This document shows positions 46,876-55,930 of a DNA stretch of 64,000 nt, in pieces. Position 1 is the stretch's first letter; each line of letters starts with the position of its first letter. Source of the DNA: Nitrospira sp. (lineage in GTDB: Bacteria; Nitrospirota; Nitrospiria; Nitrospirales; Nitrospiraceae); assembly GCA_024331095.1 (NCBI GenBank), contig JANDJE010000011.1:1-64000 (forward strand), given 5' to 3'. The notes beneath the pieces are model-generated. The model saw only the letters and a list, made by a program, of their open reading frames with translations. It was not told the DNA's origin and did not search any database. Made by a program: the position numbers and the translations under genes.

Positions 46876-48632
46876 ATCGGTTTAAGCGCCTCATGCGCTA
46901 CGTGAAGCCCTATCGGGGCCGATTCATCGGGGCGTTGGCCTGTTCGGGTATGGTGGCCCTGCTGAGCGGGGTCTATGCGTGGCTCGCGAAGCCGGTGTTG
47001 GACGGGATCTTTATCGAAAAGAACGAGCGCCTGTGGCTGATTCTCCCCGTAGTCCTGATGGGGGTGGCGGTCTTGAAGGCGCTCTTCAGCTACGGCGTCG
47101 GCTATTTGATGGCCTATGTGACGAATCGCGTCGTCGCGGATATCAGGCAGGAACTGGTCCGGCATTTGGTCCGTCTGCCGGTCGGGTTTCACGACACCAA
47201 TACGTCGGGACGGTTGGTGTCGCGGGTGGTCAATGACGTCGGTCTGATGGCCAGCGCGGCGTCGAACGTGCTGAAGGATATTTTCCAGCACGTCCTGACG
47301 TTTCTGGCCATGGTAGCCGTGATTTTTTACCAGAACTGGAAGTTGGCGGCGATTTCGGCCGTCGTCATTCCCCTGTCGGCGGTGACGATGGTACGGGTCG
47401 GCAAGCGGTTGCGGCGGTTGGCGACGAGCGGGCAGGAGCAGATGGGGGATCTGTCGTCGATGTTGCAAGAGACGCTGGCCGGCATTCGAATGGTCAAGGC
47501 GTTCGGGCGCGAGGACGCGGAGGCGGCGCGCTTCAAGGAATACAACAAGGCGTTCCTGGGGACCACACTCAAGGCGAATCAAGTATGGTCGATCGGATCG
47601 TCGCACATGGAAGTGATCGGCGTGATCGGAGTGGCGGGAATCATTTGGTACGGTGGGTATCTGGTCATCCACGGCGATATGACGCCGGGCGCCTTGTTTT
47701 CCTTCATGGCGGCGATGCTGATGGCCTATACGCCGATCCGCAAGTTGTCCGGGGCCAATAACATCATTCAGCAGGCGTTGGCGGCGGCCGAGCGGGTCTA
47801 TGACGTCATGGATCTTCCCACGGAACGATTGCAAGAGCAGGATGCCGTTCCGTTGGAGAAAATCGATCGGGGACTCGAGTTTCAAGAAGTCTCGCTGCGC
47901 TACGACGACCACGACGTGCCGGCTCTCAACGGGATCGATCTGTCGGTTAAGGCCGGCGAGATGGTGGCGTTGGTCGGAAGCAGCGGGAGCGGCAAAACGA
48001 CGCTGATCAGTTTGTTGCCGAGATTTTATGAGCCGACGGCCGGCCGGATTCTGCTCGACGGCCGGCCGCTTGCGGACTACCAGTTGGGGTCGCTGCGCGC
48101 GAAGATCGGCATCGTCTCTCAAGACGTCGTCTTGTTCGACGACACCGTGAGGAACAACCTGGCGTTCGGACGAGCGGGGGCGACGATGGCTGAAATCGAA
48201 GAGGCGGCCAAGGCGGCCTATGCCCATGACTTCATCCTCCGTCTTCCCCGGGGCTATGACACGGTGATCGGTGAGCGGGGAGTCAAATTGTCGGGCGGCG
48301 AACGGCAACGGTTGGCGATCGCCAGGGCGATTTTGCGGGACCCGCCCCTGTTGATTCTGGATGAGGCTACGTCGGCGTTGGATACGGAATCCGAGCGGAT
48401 GGTGCAACTGGCCTTGACGAATTTGATGAAAAATCGGACGACCCTCGTCATCGCCCATCGGTTGTCCACTGTCCAAAACGCGGATCGCATCGTCGTGTTG
48501 GATCGCGGCTCGATCGTGGAAATGGGGACTCATGAGGAACTGTTGCGGCGGAGAGGCATGTACCACCGCCTTTACACCATGCAGTTTCAGGACGCGGCGG
48601 CGCACGAACGGATGATGAGGGCGGAGCGTTGA
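46863..48632 (+). CDS. msbA: Lipid A ABC flippase MsbA
   Basis: 589 residues, an export half-transporter that flips lipid A-core to the periplasmic leaflet. Six membrane helices in about 1-310 (RFIGALACSGMVALLSGVYA and others), then the nucleotide-binding domain with Walker A GSSGSGKTT, Q-loop SQDVVLFDDTV, signature LSGGERQRLA, Walker B LLILDEATSAL and H-loop IAHRLSTV. It overlaps the lpxB stop by 13 bp. Generic multidrug half-transporters are similar; operon context decides for MsbA. Confidence 0.95.
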   Translation: MSGIDRFKRLMRYVKPYRGRFIGALACSGMVALLSGVYAWLAKPVLDGIFIEKNERLWLILPVVLMGVAVLKALFSYGVGYLMAYVTNRVVADIRQELVRHLVRLPVGFHDTNTSGRLVSRVVNDVGLMASAASNVLKDIFQHVLTFLAMVAVIFYQNWKLAAISAVVIPLSAVTMVRVGKRLRRLATSGQEQMGDLSSMLQETLAGIRMVKAFGREDAEAARFKEYNKAFLGTTLKANQVWSIGSSHMEVIGVIGVAGIIWYGGYLVIHGDMTPGALFSFMAAMLMAYTPIRKLSGANNIIQQALAAAERVYDVMDLPTERLQEQDAVPLEKIDRGLEFQEVSLRYDDHDVPALNGIDLSVKAGEMVALVGSSGSGKTTLISLLPRFYEPTAGRILLDGRPLADYQLGSLRAKIGIVSQDVVLFDDTVRNNLAFGRAGATMAEIEEAAKAAYAHDFILRLPRGYDTVIGERGVKLSGGERQRLAIARAILRDPPLLILDEATSALDTESERMVQLALTNLMKNRTTLVIAHRLSTVQNADRIVVLDRGSIVEMGTHEELLRRRGMYHRLYTMQFQDAAAHERMMRAER

Positions 48633-49377
48633 AACAAGAGAAGAAGACCGGCCTCCGGAAGCGGTTGGGACGGTGGGCTGCCTGTTCGTTGCTGCCTCCG
48701 ATTGCGGCGATCTTGCTGCGCGCCCTGTTTCGGACGATGCGTTGCGAGACCAGAGGCCATGAGGATGTCGATGCTCTGTATCGGCAGGGACGTCACATCG
48801 TGCTCGCCTTTTGGCACGCTCAACAGTTGATGATCCCGATGGGCTACCGGGGGGCGGGATCTCACGTGTTGATCAGCCAACATGGAGACGGAGAAATCAT
48901 CGCCCGCATTATCGCCCGGTTCGGCCATGAGGCGGTGCGGGGGTCGAGCACGCGCGGAGGCGCCGGCGCGCTTCGCGCGTTGATCAAATTAGGACGATCG
49001 GGCCGGGACGTGGTCGTGACGCCGGACGGCCCCAAAGGGCCTCGCTGCCAAGCCAAGCTCGGCGTGATCCAATTGGCCAAGGCGACGGGCCTGCCGATCA
49101 TCCCCCTCGCCTTCGCCTGTTCAAAAAAAAACTCTTTGCGAGCTGGGATCGATACATGGTCCCGTACCCCTTCTCCAAAGGCCTGTTCCTGTATGGCGAG
49201 CCCCTGTGGGTTTCGCGCGAGGCGGACGACGCGGCGCTCGAAGCGGCTCGCTTGGAGCTGGAAGCGACGCTGAATCGCCTGACGGATCAAGCGGAGCAAG
49301 AGGTGTCGCGTCCGACGATCGGCGCCGGCCGTCGGTTCGGACCCGGCGGGTCGGAGCATTCTTCGACGGATGTCTGA
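48629..49377 (+). pseudogene. DUF374 acyltransferase-like gene, frame broken at an A9 tract
   Basis: The first frame starts at TTG 48629 (overlapping the msbA stop) and reads a DUF374 protein: LAFWHAQQLMIPMG, ISQHGDGEIIARI, RGSSTRGGAGALRAL, VTPDGPKGPRCQAKLG, then FACSKK. At the A9 run (49123-49131) the family-like sequence leaves this frame, which ends at 49273 with an Arg/Ser-rich tail. From 49132 the neighbouring frame continues properly (LFASWDRYMVPYPFSKG, LYGEPLWVSR, coiled end) to the stop at 49377. One extra A would restore a 249-residue protein. DUF374 proteins act on LPS; a sequencing error, true mutation or RNA-polymerase slippage are all possible. The later frame stops 35 bp before waaA. 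Confidence 0.85.
49123..49131 (+). repeat. A9 homopolymer at the DUF374 frame break
   Basis: Nine A residues in a gene otherwise rich in G and C; the reading frame of the DUF374 protein changes exactly here. Tracts of this length are known slippage sites for polymerases in general. Confidence 0.9.
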
Positions 49378-49412
49378 GGTGCCGAAGAGCCGAGGGGCGC
49401 AACGGCGTGGCC

Positions 49413-50723
49413 ATGTGGCGTGTTCTCTATAACATCGGTCTCTTGGTTGCAACGCCGATCGTCGTCGGCCTGTTGTTGGCGAAGCCCCGATGCCGACGAG
49501 GGTTTCTCCAAAGAATGGGCTGGCAAGCCCATCCGTCCGATAAAGGGCGACGAGATCGGCCGGTTGTCTGGGTGCACGCGGTGTCGTTGGGAGAAGCGGT
49601 CGCGGCGGCTCCGCTCGTCAAGGCGTTGCGGGAACGTCATCCGGAGTTTTGCTATATCGTGACGACCGTGACGGAGACCGGGCGCGAGGCGGTCGAGCAA
49701 CGGTTGGCCGGCGTGGCGGAGCATCGGTACGCGCCGCTGGATTTTCCGTGGGCGGTCTCGGGCATGGTGAATCGGCTGCGGCCTTCGCTCTACCTGTTCG
49801 TTGAAACGGAGTTGTGGCCCAACGTGCTTTGGACGTTGAACGACCGGCGCATTCCGACGATCCTGGTGAACGGCCGATTGTCGTCCCGCTCGTTCGGCCG
49901 CCAAAACAGGGGCCTCGTTCGCTCGTTCTATCGATCCGTCATCCGGTCGATCACTCTGTGTTTGATGCAATCCGATCGGGATCGACAACGAATTGTCGCG
50001 CTGGGCGCCGATCCGGCTCGTGCGTACACGACCGGCAATATCAAGTTCGACCAACCGCTTCCCGCCGGGGAAGGCGGCGAGCCGTCGGAACGAAACTTTG
50101 GATTGAATCGGTCGGACAGGCTGATCTTGGCCGGCAGCACCCACGCGGGCGAGGAAGAAATGCTGGTTGCGGCCTATCGCCGGATTGTCAAGGCGGATCC
50201 TTCGGCCGTGTTGATGCTGGCGCCGCGACATATCGAGCGGGTGGAGCAGGTCGAATCCATGATTCGCGACGCCGGTTTTACGGTTCAACGGAAAAGCCGA
50301 ATGGAACAAACGGGACGGGGGCCGCGGGTCGTCATCTTGGATACGAGGGGAGAGCTGGCCCGCGCCTATCGTGAAGCGACGGTGGCGTTCGTGGGCGGCA
50401 CCTTGGTGCCGGTCGGGGGCCATAATTTGCTGGAGCCGGCGGCTTGGGGAAAGCCGGTTCTTTTCGGACCCCATACCGATCATTGCGCCGAAGTGGCGAC
50501 TATGTTGGAAGAAGCGGGAGGAGGCCGGCGTGTACGGGATGTGGAAGAATTGGCGCGCGCGTGCGGCGAATGGCTGGCCGATCCCCATGCCCGCGCGCAC
50601 GTCGGACAGGCCGCGCGGCGCGTCGTGTTGGACAATCAAGGCGCTCTGCAACGAACACTGGACCTGATCGAATCGTGCTTCAACGCCATAGAGACATCAC
50701 ACCATTCCCTCCGGCCTTCGTAA
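49413..50723 (+). CDS. waaA: 3-deoxy-D-manno-octulosonic acid transferase
   Basis: GT30 enzyme adding Kdo to lipid IVA. 436 residues from the ATG at 49413 (MWRVLYNIGL, an N-terminal membrane anchor). Motifs: VWVHAVSLGEAVAAAPLV, ETELWPNVLWTLNDRRIPTILVNGRLS, AGSTHAGEEEMLVAAYR, RHIERVEQV, and FVGGTLVPVGGHNLLEPAAWGKPVLFGPH. The longer frame upstream overlaps the DUF374 gene and is ignored. Whether it adds one or more Kdo cannot be read from sequence. Confidence 0.97.
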   Translation: MWRVLYNIGLLVATPIVVGLLLAKPRCRRGFLQRMGWQAHPSDKGRRDRPVVWVHAVSLGEAVAAAPLVKALRERHPEFCYIVTTVTETGREAVEQRLAGVAEHRYAPLDFPWAVSGMVNRLRPSLYLFVETELWPNVLWTLNDRRIPTILVNGRLSSRSFGRQNRGLVRSFYRSVIRSITLCLMQSDRDRQRIVALGADPARAYTTGNIKFDQPLPAGEGGEPSERNFGLNRSDRLILAGSTHAGEEEMLVAAYRRIVKADPSAVLMLAPRHIERVEQVESMIRDAGFTVQRKSRMEQTGRGPRVVILDTRGELARAYREATVAFVGGTLVPVGGHNLLEPAAWGKPVLFGPHTDHCAEVATMLEEAGGGRRVRDVEELARACGEWLADPHARAHVGQAARRVVLDNQGALQRTLDLIESCFNAIETSHHSLRPS

Positions 50724-50896
50724 CCGGTACGGGGAAGGAGTCATCAAAACGTCGAGTGTCGGTTGCTTGTTGAAGAAGAACGCCGTCAAGCCACTCGGGA
50801 CGTGAGCAAGAGAGATGAATCCAAGAAGGGACGTGCGTGGCGATCTTCAGGCGCTCGGTCGATGTGTTGTAATGGCCGGGGAGACGCCGAGCTGAT

Positions 50897-51979
50897 ATGG
50901 CGTTCTTGCAACCCGGACAACCGGTCCGGACGTGGCTTCGATGGGTCGCGTTTTTCTATGGCCTGCTCGTGCGATCGCGCGGCTGGTGGTATCGACTCGG
51001 CCGGGCGATGCCGTCACGATTGCCCTGCAGGGTCGTGAGCGTGGGCAATCTCACCGTCGGCGGAACCGGCAAAACGCCGGTCGTCATCTTGCTGACGGAA
51101 TGGTTGCAAGCCGAGGGGCTGAAGGTCGCCGTGTTGAGCCGTGGCTATAAACGGACGAAAGGAGCCGAGCGGTTGCTGGTCTCCGATGGAGTGAGGTTGC
51201 TGGCCGGGCCGTCGGAGGCGGGCGATGAACCGTTTCTCATCGCCAAGCGATGTCCCTCCGCGATTGTGGCGGTAGGGGCGGATCGAACAGAAGTGGGCCG
51301 ATGGGTTTTGGCGCAGCAGAAGGTGGATTGCGTGGTCTTGGACGATGGATTTCAACACCGGAGACTGCATCGGGATGTTGACGTCGTCTTGCTCGATGCG
51401 ACCGACGCGGCTGGGCTCGACGCGCTGGTGCCGGCCGGTCGCCTGCGTGAGCCAATCGAGGGGCTGGCCCGCGCGACGGCGGTGGTCGTCACGAGGGCCG
51501 ATTCGCGAGAAAACGTCGAGGCGGTTCATCGGCGGCTGAGGAAGGCCGGCGTCACGTTCAACGACGAGATCGAGGTTTCGTTCAGGCCGCAGTCGCTGGT
51601 GTCGGCGCGGGGTGACGGGAACCGGTCGCTCGAATGGGCTCAAGGGAAACGCGCATGGCTGGTGAGCGGCATCGGCAACAGCCGATCGTTCCGCCGGTCG
51701 GCCGAGGAGATAAGTGTGACGATCGTGGGCGAGACCGCCTTCGGCGATCATCATCACTATCGCTTGGATGATGTCCGCCGAATTCGATCCGAAGCGGGGG
51801 CCGCCGACGCCGAGCTGGTGTTGACGACGGAGAAGGATGCCGGGAAATTGTCGCCCTTTCTTGGGCCGGAGGACTCCTGGTGGGCGTTGCGGATTCGCGT
51901 GGAGATCCTCCGGGGGCTGGAGCGGTTGCGACGTCTGGTTCTCGAAGAAAAAGGAACAGGACAGAAGACCGATGCGTAG
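50897..51979 (+). CDS. lpxK: Tetraacyldisaccharide 4'-kinase
   Basis: Phosphorylates the 4' position of the lipid A precursor at the inner membrane. 360 residues with an N-terminal membrane-associated helix, the P-loop VGNLTVGGTGKTPVVI, LSRGYKR, GDEPFLIAKR, DCVVLDDGFQHRRLHRDVDV and LTTEKDAGKL. The 173 bp upstream contain nothing recognisable. GAGCTGAT-like spacing before the ATG offers no strong ribosome site. Confidence 0.96.
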   Translation: MAFLQPGQPVRTWLRWVAFFYGLLVRSRGWWYRLGRAMPSRLPCRVVSVGNLTVGGTGKTPVVILLTEWLQAEGLKVAVLSRGYKRTKGAERLLVSDGVRLLAGPSEAGDEPFLIAKRCPSAIVAVGADRTEVGRWVLAQQKVDCVVLDDGFQHRRLHRDVDVVLLDATDAAGLDALVPAGRLREPIEGLARATAVVVTRADSRENVEAVHRRLRKAGVTFNDEIEVSFRPQSLVSARGDGNRSLEWAQGKRAWLVSGIGNSRSFRRSAEEISVTIVGETAFGDHHHYRLDDVRRIRSEAGAADAELVLTTEKDAGKLSPFLGPEDSWWALRIRVEILRGLERLRRLVLEEKGTGQKTDA

Positions 51980-53765
51980 GGGATCGATCAAGCGGCTTGT
52001 CGTGCGGGCGCCGAATTGGATCGGCGACGCCGTCATGTGCGAGCCTGCGTTGCGCGGGCTCCGGTCGCTGTTTCCTCAGGCGGAACTGACGGTGCTGGCG
52101 AAGCCCTCCGTCGCGGAACTGTTCTTCGGTCACGCGGGCGTGGACCGGATCGTCCTCTATGATGACCGCCATCTGCACGCCGGTCTTTCGGGAAAATGGA
52201 CGCTCGCCGAGACGCTGCGCCGGCACCGATTCGATCTGGCCGTGTTGTTTCAAAACGCCTTCGAAGCGGCGTTTCTGACCTGGCTGGCCGGCATCTCGCG
52301 CCGATACGGGTATGCCACCGATGGGCGCACCATGTTCCTGACCGATCCGGTTGCGGTTCCCGACCTCCGGAGACCCGTTCATCAAGTCGCCTATTACTGG
52401 AACCTGCTCAAACCGCTGGGACTGAACGGGGAGCCGATGGTTCCGGCGCTGACCGTCTCGCCGGATGAGGAACGGACGATGGGTGAGAAACTGGCGTCAG
52501 TTGGAATCGGACCGTCGGATCTCGTCATCGGGATCAATCCAGGCTCCATGTACGGAGCGGCCAAACGATGGCTGCCCGATCGCTTTGCGGAGGTCGCGCG
52601 ACGGCTGGTCGGACGATTGCGAGAGGATGAGGGTAGAGAGGCGGCGGTCGCGATCATCGGCGCCAAGGGGGAAGAAGCATTGGGCCGACGGATCGCGGCT
52701 CAGATCAACGCACGAACGGCGGTCTTGTCCGGGACGACGACGATTCGAGAGTTGATGGCGGTGATCAAGCGATGCCGTCTGCTGCTGACCAACGACACAG
52801 GCCCGATGCACATCGCCGCGGCGTTCGGCGTGCCGGTCACGGCGATCTTCGGCCCGACGGATTGGCGCACGACATCCCCCTATGGACAGGAAAGCGGCAT
52901 CGTGCGAGCGTCGGTCGATTGCGCTCCTTGCCTTTTGCGAGAATGTCCGATCGATCATCGATGTATGGCCGGAGTGGTGGTCGATCAGGTGTATGAGACG
53001 GCGGTTCGGCGGATGCGAGAGAGCAGCAGAGCAAGGTGCGAATCGGCGGAAGATTCATCCAAAGACCGTGGCGCAACAGCCCGGCAGTCTGCCGACATGA
53101 CCGAGGGCTTGGTCGGCGTCACGGTATTTCTGGACCGAGACGGAACGTTGAATCCCGATCCCGGCTATATCCGCTCGCCGGATCAGTACGAGCTTTTTCC
53201 CGGTGTCGCCGATGCGCTGGCCAAACTCAAACGGGCCGGGGCTCGATTGATCGTCGTGACGAACCAATCGGGGGTGGCCAGAGGGTTTCTATCCATGAGG
53301 GATCTGGAGGCGATTCACGAAAAACTCGCCCGCCTCCTCGGCGAAACAGAGGTGATTCTCGATGCCGTTTATGTATGCCCCCATCACCCTGATGACGGCT
53401 GCGGATGCCGGAAGCCGAAAACCGGCCTGGTTGATCGGGCCGTTCGAGACCATGCGATCGATTTGTCGCGTTCGTATTTGGTCGGGGACCATGAAAAAGA
53501 TATGGAGCTGGCCAAACGTGTGGGAGCGCGGGCTGTGTTGGTGACCACAGGGGCCGTGACGCCGCAACAGGTGGAAAGGCTTGGTGACACCGGTGTGGTT
53601 CCCGATCATGTCGCCTCGTCGCTTGAGGAGGCCGTTGAATGGATTTGGGGCGATGCTCAGGCTCGGTTTTGCAGGGAGGCCGTTCGACGACCTGAAGAGA
53701 ACCACGGCCTCGATGCACAACCGACCTCTGATAGCCCGACGGCCGTGACACAGCAACATGGCTGA
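51972..53765 (+). CDS. Fusion of heptosyltransferase II (WaaF) and heptose bisphosphate phosphatase (GmhB)
   Basis: 597 residues from the ATG at 51972, overlapping lpxK by 8 bp. Residues 1-355 are a GT9 heptosyltransferase: RLVVRAPNWIGDAVMCEPALRGL, VIGINPGSMYGAAKRW, and LLTNDTGPMHIAAAFGVP. A linker of about 35 residues leads to an HAD phosphatase (about 390-570): VFLDRDGTLNPDPGYI with the catalytic Asp pair, VVTNQSGVARGF, the zinc loop CPHHPDDGCGCRKPKTG and YLVGDHEKDMELAKRVGA, matching GmhB. GmhB makes a precursor of ADP-heptose, the donor used by WaaF, so one chain carries a donor-supply step and the transfer step. The two are normally separate genes. Confidence 0.93.
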   Translation: MRRGSIKRLVVRAPNWIGDAVMCEPALRGLRSLFPQAELTVLAKPSVAELFFGHAGVDRIVLYDDRHLHAGLSGKWTLAETLRRHRFDLAVLFQNAFEAAFLTWLAGISRRYGYATDGRTMFLTDPVAVPDLRRPVHQVAYYWNLLKPLGLNGEPMVPALTVSPDEERTMGEKLASVGIGPSDLVIGINPGSMYGAAKRWLPDRFAEVARRLVGRLREDEGREAAVAIIGAKGEEALGRRIAAQINARTAVLSGTTTIRELMAVIKRCRLLLTNDTGPMHIAAAFGVPVTAIFGPTDWRTTSPYGQESGIVRASVDCAPCLLRECPIDHRCMAGVVVDQVYETAVRRMRESSRARCESAEDSSKDRGATARQSADMTEGLVGVTVFLDRDGTLNPDPGYIRSPDQYELFPGVADALAKLKRAGARLIVVTNQSGVARGFLSMRDLEAIHEKLARLLGETEVILDAVYVCPHHPDDGCGCRKPKTGLVDRAVRDHAIDLSRSYLVGDHEKDMELAKRVGARAVLVTTGAVTPQQVERLGDTGVVPDHVASSLEEAVEWIWGDAQARFCREAVRRPEENHGLDAQPTSDSPTAVTQQHG

Positions 53766-54804
53766 GATCATGCGCGAACAAAGTAGAGAAGGGGGACGAG
53801 AGGGGGGAGAGTCCTCCTCAATACCCTGTAACCTGTGCGGAGGAACGGACGTCTCCACCCTGTCGAATCGCAGTCGCAGCGGGAAGCCGCTGCGGACCGT
53901 CATTTGCCGTGCCTGCGGTCTGGTCTGGTCCGATCCTCGTCCCCATGACGCCAGGCGGTTCTACGAAGAAGAGTATCGGCTCTCCTATAAACACACGTAC
54001 CAGCCGAAACCCAAACATATCCTGCGGGCTGGAAAGGTCGCGCTCTCTCGGTTTGAAAAGATCAAGGATCTGTTGGCGAGCCCCAAGCTCATTCTGGACG
54101 TGGGGACCGGCGGAGGGGAGTTCGCCTATCTGCTTCGATCGCTGGGGCATCAGGTCCAAGGCGTCGAGCCCAACAGGGGATACGCGGAGTATTCGATACG
54201 AGAATATGGCTTGACGGTCCAGGTGGGTTTTGTGCAAGACACGACGTTTCTCTCCGAGTCGTTCGATGTGGTGACGATCTGGCACGTGCTCGAACACACG
54301 GAAGATCCGGGCGCGGTATTGGCGCTGCTCCGATCCTGGCTCAAGCCCGGTGGAAGGTTGGTCGTCGAGGTGCCGAACGTGGAGGCGACCTGCCAGGCCC
54401 CCAAGAACACGTTTCATGAGGCGCATCTCTACAATTTCAATGTCGTGACGCTGCGCCGGTTGGCCCAAAAGCAGGGATTGCGCGAAGTCCGGCACGTCAT
54501 TTCCCGCGACGGCGGGAATATTACGATGGTGTTCGGGATGGAGGAATCGCCCATTGTAAACGGTGCCGCCCTCGATATTCCCGGAAACTACGAATGGATC
54601 GCTCGGATCGTCCGAGGGCACAGTGCCTGGCGGCATCATCTGACGCCGATGCCCTATGTGCGGGCGTGGCAACGGTTTTGTCGATCGCTCGAAGAACGAA
54701 GAGAGACGGTTGCCGTATCGAGCGGCAAGGAGCTCCTCGATGATCTCTATGGACGGGAGGTGCGGACCCGTTTCTCGATCGAGGCGGGCAACGGAGTCGC
54801 TTGA
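53758..54804 (+). CDS. SAM-dependent methyltransferase with N-terminal zinc ribbon
   Basis: 348 residues, overlapping the previous gene by 8 bp. Residues 20-60 have CNLCGGT and a second pair CRACGLVW, a zinc ribbon often seen in sugar/LPS-related class I methyltransferases. The Rossmann core (about 110-230) has LILDVGTGGGEFAYLL, GVEPNRGY, and WHVLEHTEDPGAVLALL. A C-terminal ~100-residue extension follows. Place within the core operon suggests methylation of a core sugar; the substrate is unknown. Confidence 0.88.
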   Translation: MAEIMREQSREGGREGGESSSIPCNLCGGTDVSTLSNRSRSGKPLRTVICRACGLVWSDPRPHDARRFYEEEYRLSYKHTYQPKPKHILRAGKVALSRFEKIKDLLASPKLILDVGTGGGEFAYLLRSLGHQVQGVEPNRGYAEYSIREYGLTVQVGFVQDTTFLSESFDVVTIWHVLEHTEDPGAVLALLRSWLKPGGRLVVEVPNVEATCQAPKNTFHEAHLYNFNVVTLRRLAQKQGLREVRHVISRDGGNITMVFGMEESPIVNGAALDIPGNYEWIARIVRGHSAWRHHLTPMPYVRAWQRFCRSLEERRETVAVSSGKELLDDLYGREVRTRFSIEAGNGVA

Positions 54805-54856
54805 CCGGCCTCGACCGCTCCCTCCCTTTTTAGTCGCTCGATAACAAGGATGTTTC

Positions 54857-55930
54857 ATGTACGCCGCTCCGGCCGACGATCAGTTCGCGGCTTCGCAGTT
54901 CAGCCGAGCCCGCATCCTGCTGATCAAGCCCAGTTCCCTCGGCGATATCATCCATGCGATGCCCGTGGCCTCGGCCATTAAAACCGCCTGGCCGGAAGCC
55001 CATCTGACGTGGGTCGTCAAGCGTCGCTGGGCGGATCTGGTCGAGCGGATCGAAGGAGTCGATCGAGTGTGGGCGGTGGATGAAACGGTGCGCAGTTGGA
55101 TCGAACAGGCACGACGGCTGAGGGCTGAGCGGTTCCATCTCGCGATCGATTTGCAGGGCCTCTTTCGCAGCGGCGCGCTCGCTTGGTTCAGCGGCGCTCC
55201 CGCGCGCATCGGTTTTGCCAATGCGAGGGAAGGCAGTCCTTGGTTCTACACGGCGCGCGTGCCTGTTCCGACGCCGGAGATGCACGCGGTCGATCGGTAT
55301 TTGCTCGTGGCTCAGTCCTTGGGGATTCGATCGCTTGGTACGCCCCGGTTTTCCTTCATCGCGTTTGACCGCGATCTGGAAATCATTCGGGATGTCTGTG
55401 CGCGGGAAGGGCTGATGATCGATCGGCCCTGGATCGCCGTGAATGTCTCAGCCCGGTGGCCGACCAAACGGTGGTTGCTCGACTCTTTTGCCGAGGTGGT
55501 GGACCGATTGCAGGGGGAAGGGCTTGGGCCGGTCGTGGTGATCGGGGGCACCGGCGATCGGTCTGATGCGGAGCATCTGAGGGCGGCCGCCAGAAGTCCG
55601 TTCATCGATTTCACGGGAAAGATTCCACTGGGTTGTTTGCCGGCTTTTCTTTCGAAGGCGGCCCTCTTGATCACGAACGATTCAGGCCCGATGCATATCG
55701 CCGCGGCGGTGGGCGTTCGGGTCATCACGCTGTTCGGGCCGACCAGTGAAGCGCGCACCGGTCCCTATGGAGCGGGCCATCTGGTGTTGACCAAGCCGGT
55801 CCCTTGCCGCCCCTGTTTCAGCCGCGTCTGTCGGCACGAGCCGGAGCTCGAGTGTTTGCGTCGCATCGAGCCCGGCGAAGTGGTCGAGGCTGTCCGGCGC
55901 GTAATCGACGAGTCTTCGGTTTCTCCATGA
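54857..55930 (+). CDS. waaC: GT9 heptosyltransferase, WaaC-like
   Basis: 357 residues. ILLIKPSSLGDIIHAMPVASAI is the start typical of heptosyltransferase I, which adds the first heptose to Kdo. Further motifs: LTWVVKRRWADLVERIEGVDRV, FHLAIDLQGLFRSGALAWFSGA, NVSARWPTKRWL, and TNDSGPMHIAAAVGVRVITLFGPT. AAGGA precedes the ATG. It overlaps the next GT9 gene by an ATGA junction. Confidence 0.85.
   Translation: MYAAPADDQFAASQFSRARILLIKPSSLGDIIHAMPVASAIKTAWPEAHLTWVVKRRWADLVERIEGVDRVWAVDETVRSWIEQARRLRAERFHLAIDLQGLFRSGALAWFSGAPARIGFANAREGSPWFYTARVPVPTPEMHAVDRYLLVAQSLGIRSLGTPRFSFIAFDRDLEIIRDVCAREGLMIDRPWIAVNVSARWPTKRWLLDSFAEVVDRLQGEGLGPVVVIGGTGDRSDAEHLRAAARSPFIDFTGKIPLGCLPAFLSKAALLITNDSGPMHIAAAVGVRVITLFGPTSEARTGPYGAGHLVLTKPVPCRPCFSRVCRHEPELECLRRIEPGEVVEAVRRVIDESSVSP

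Noticed and set aside
46770-48605. 611-codon minus-strand frame opposite msbA
   Set aside because: Antisense to an intact ABC transporter with all motifs; composition rich in His, Arg and Gln.
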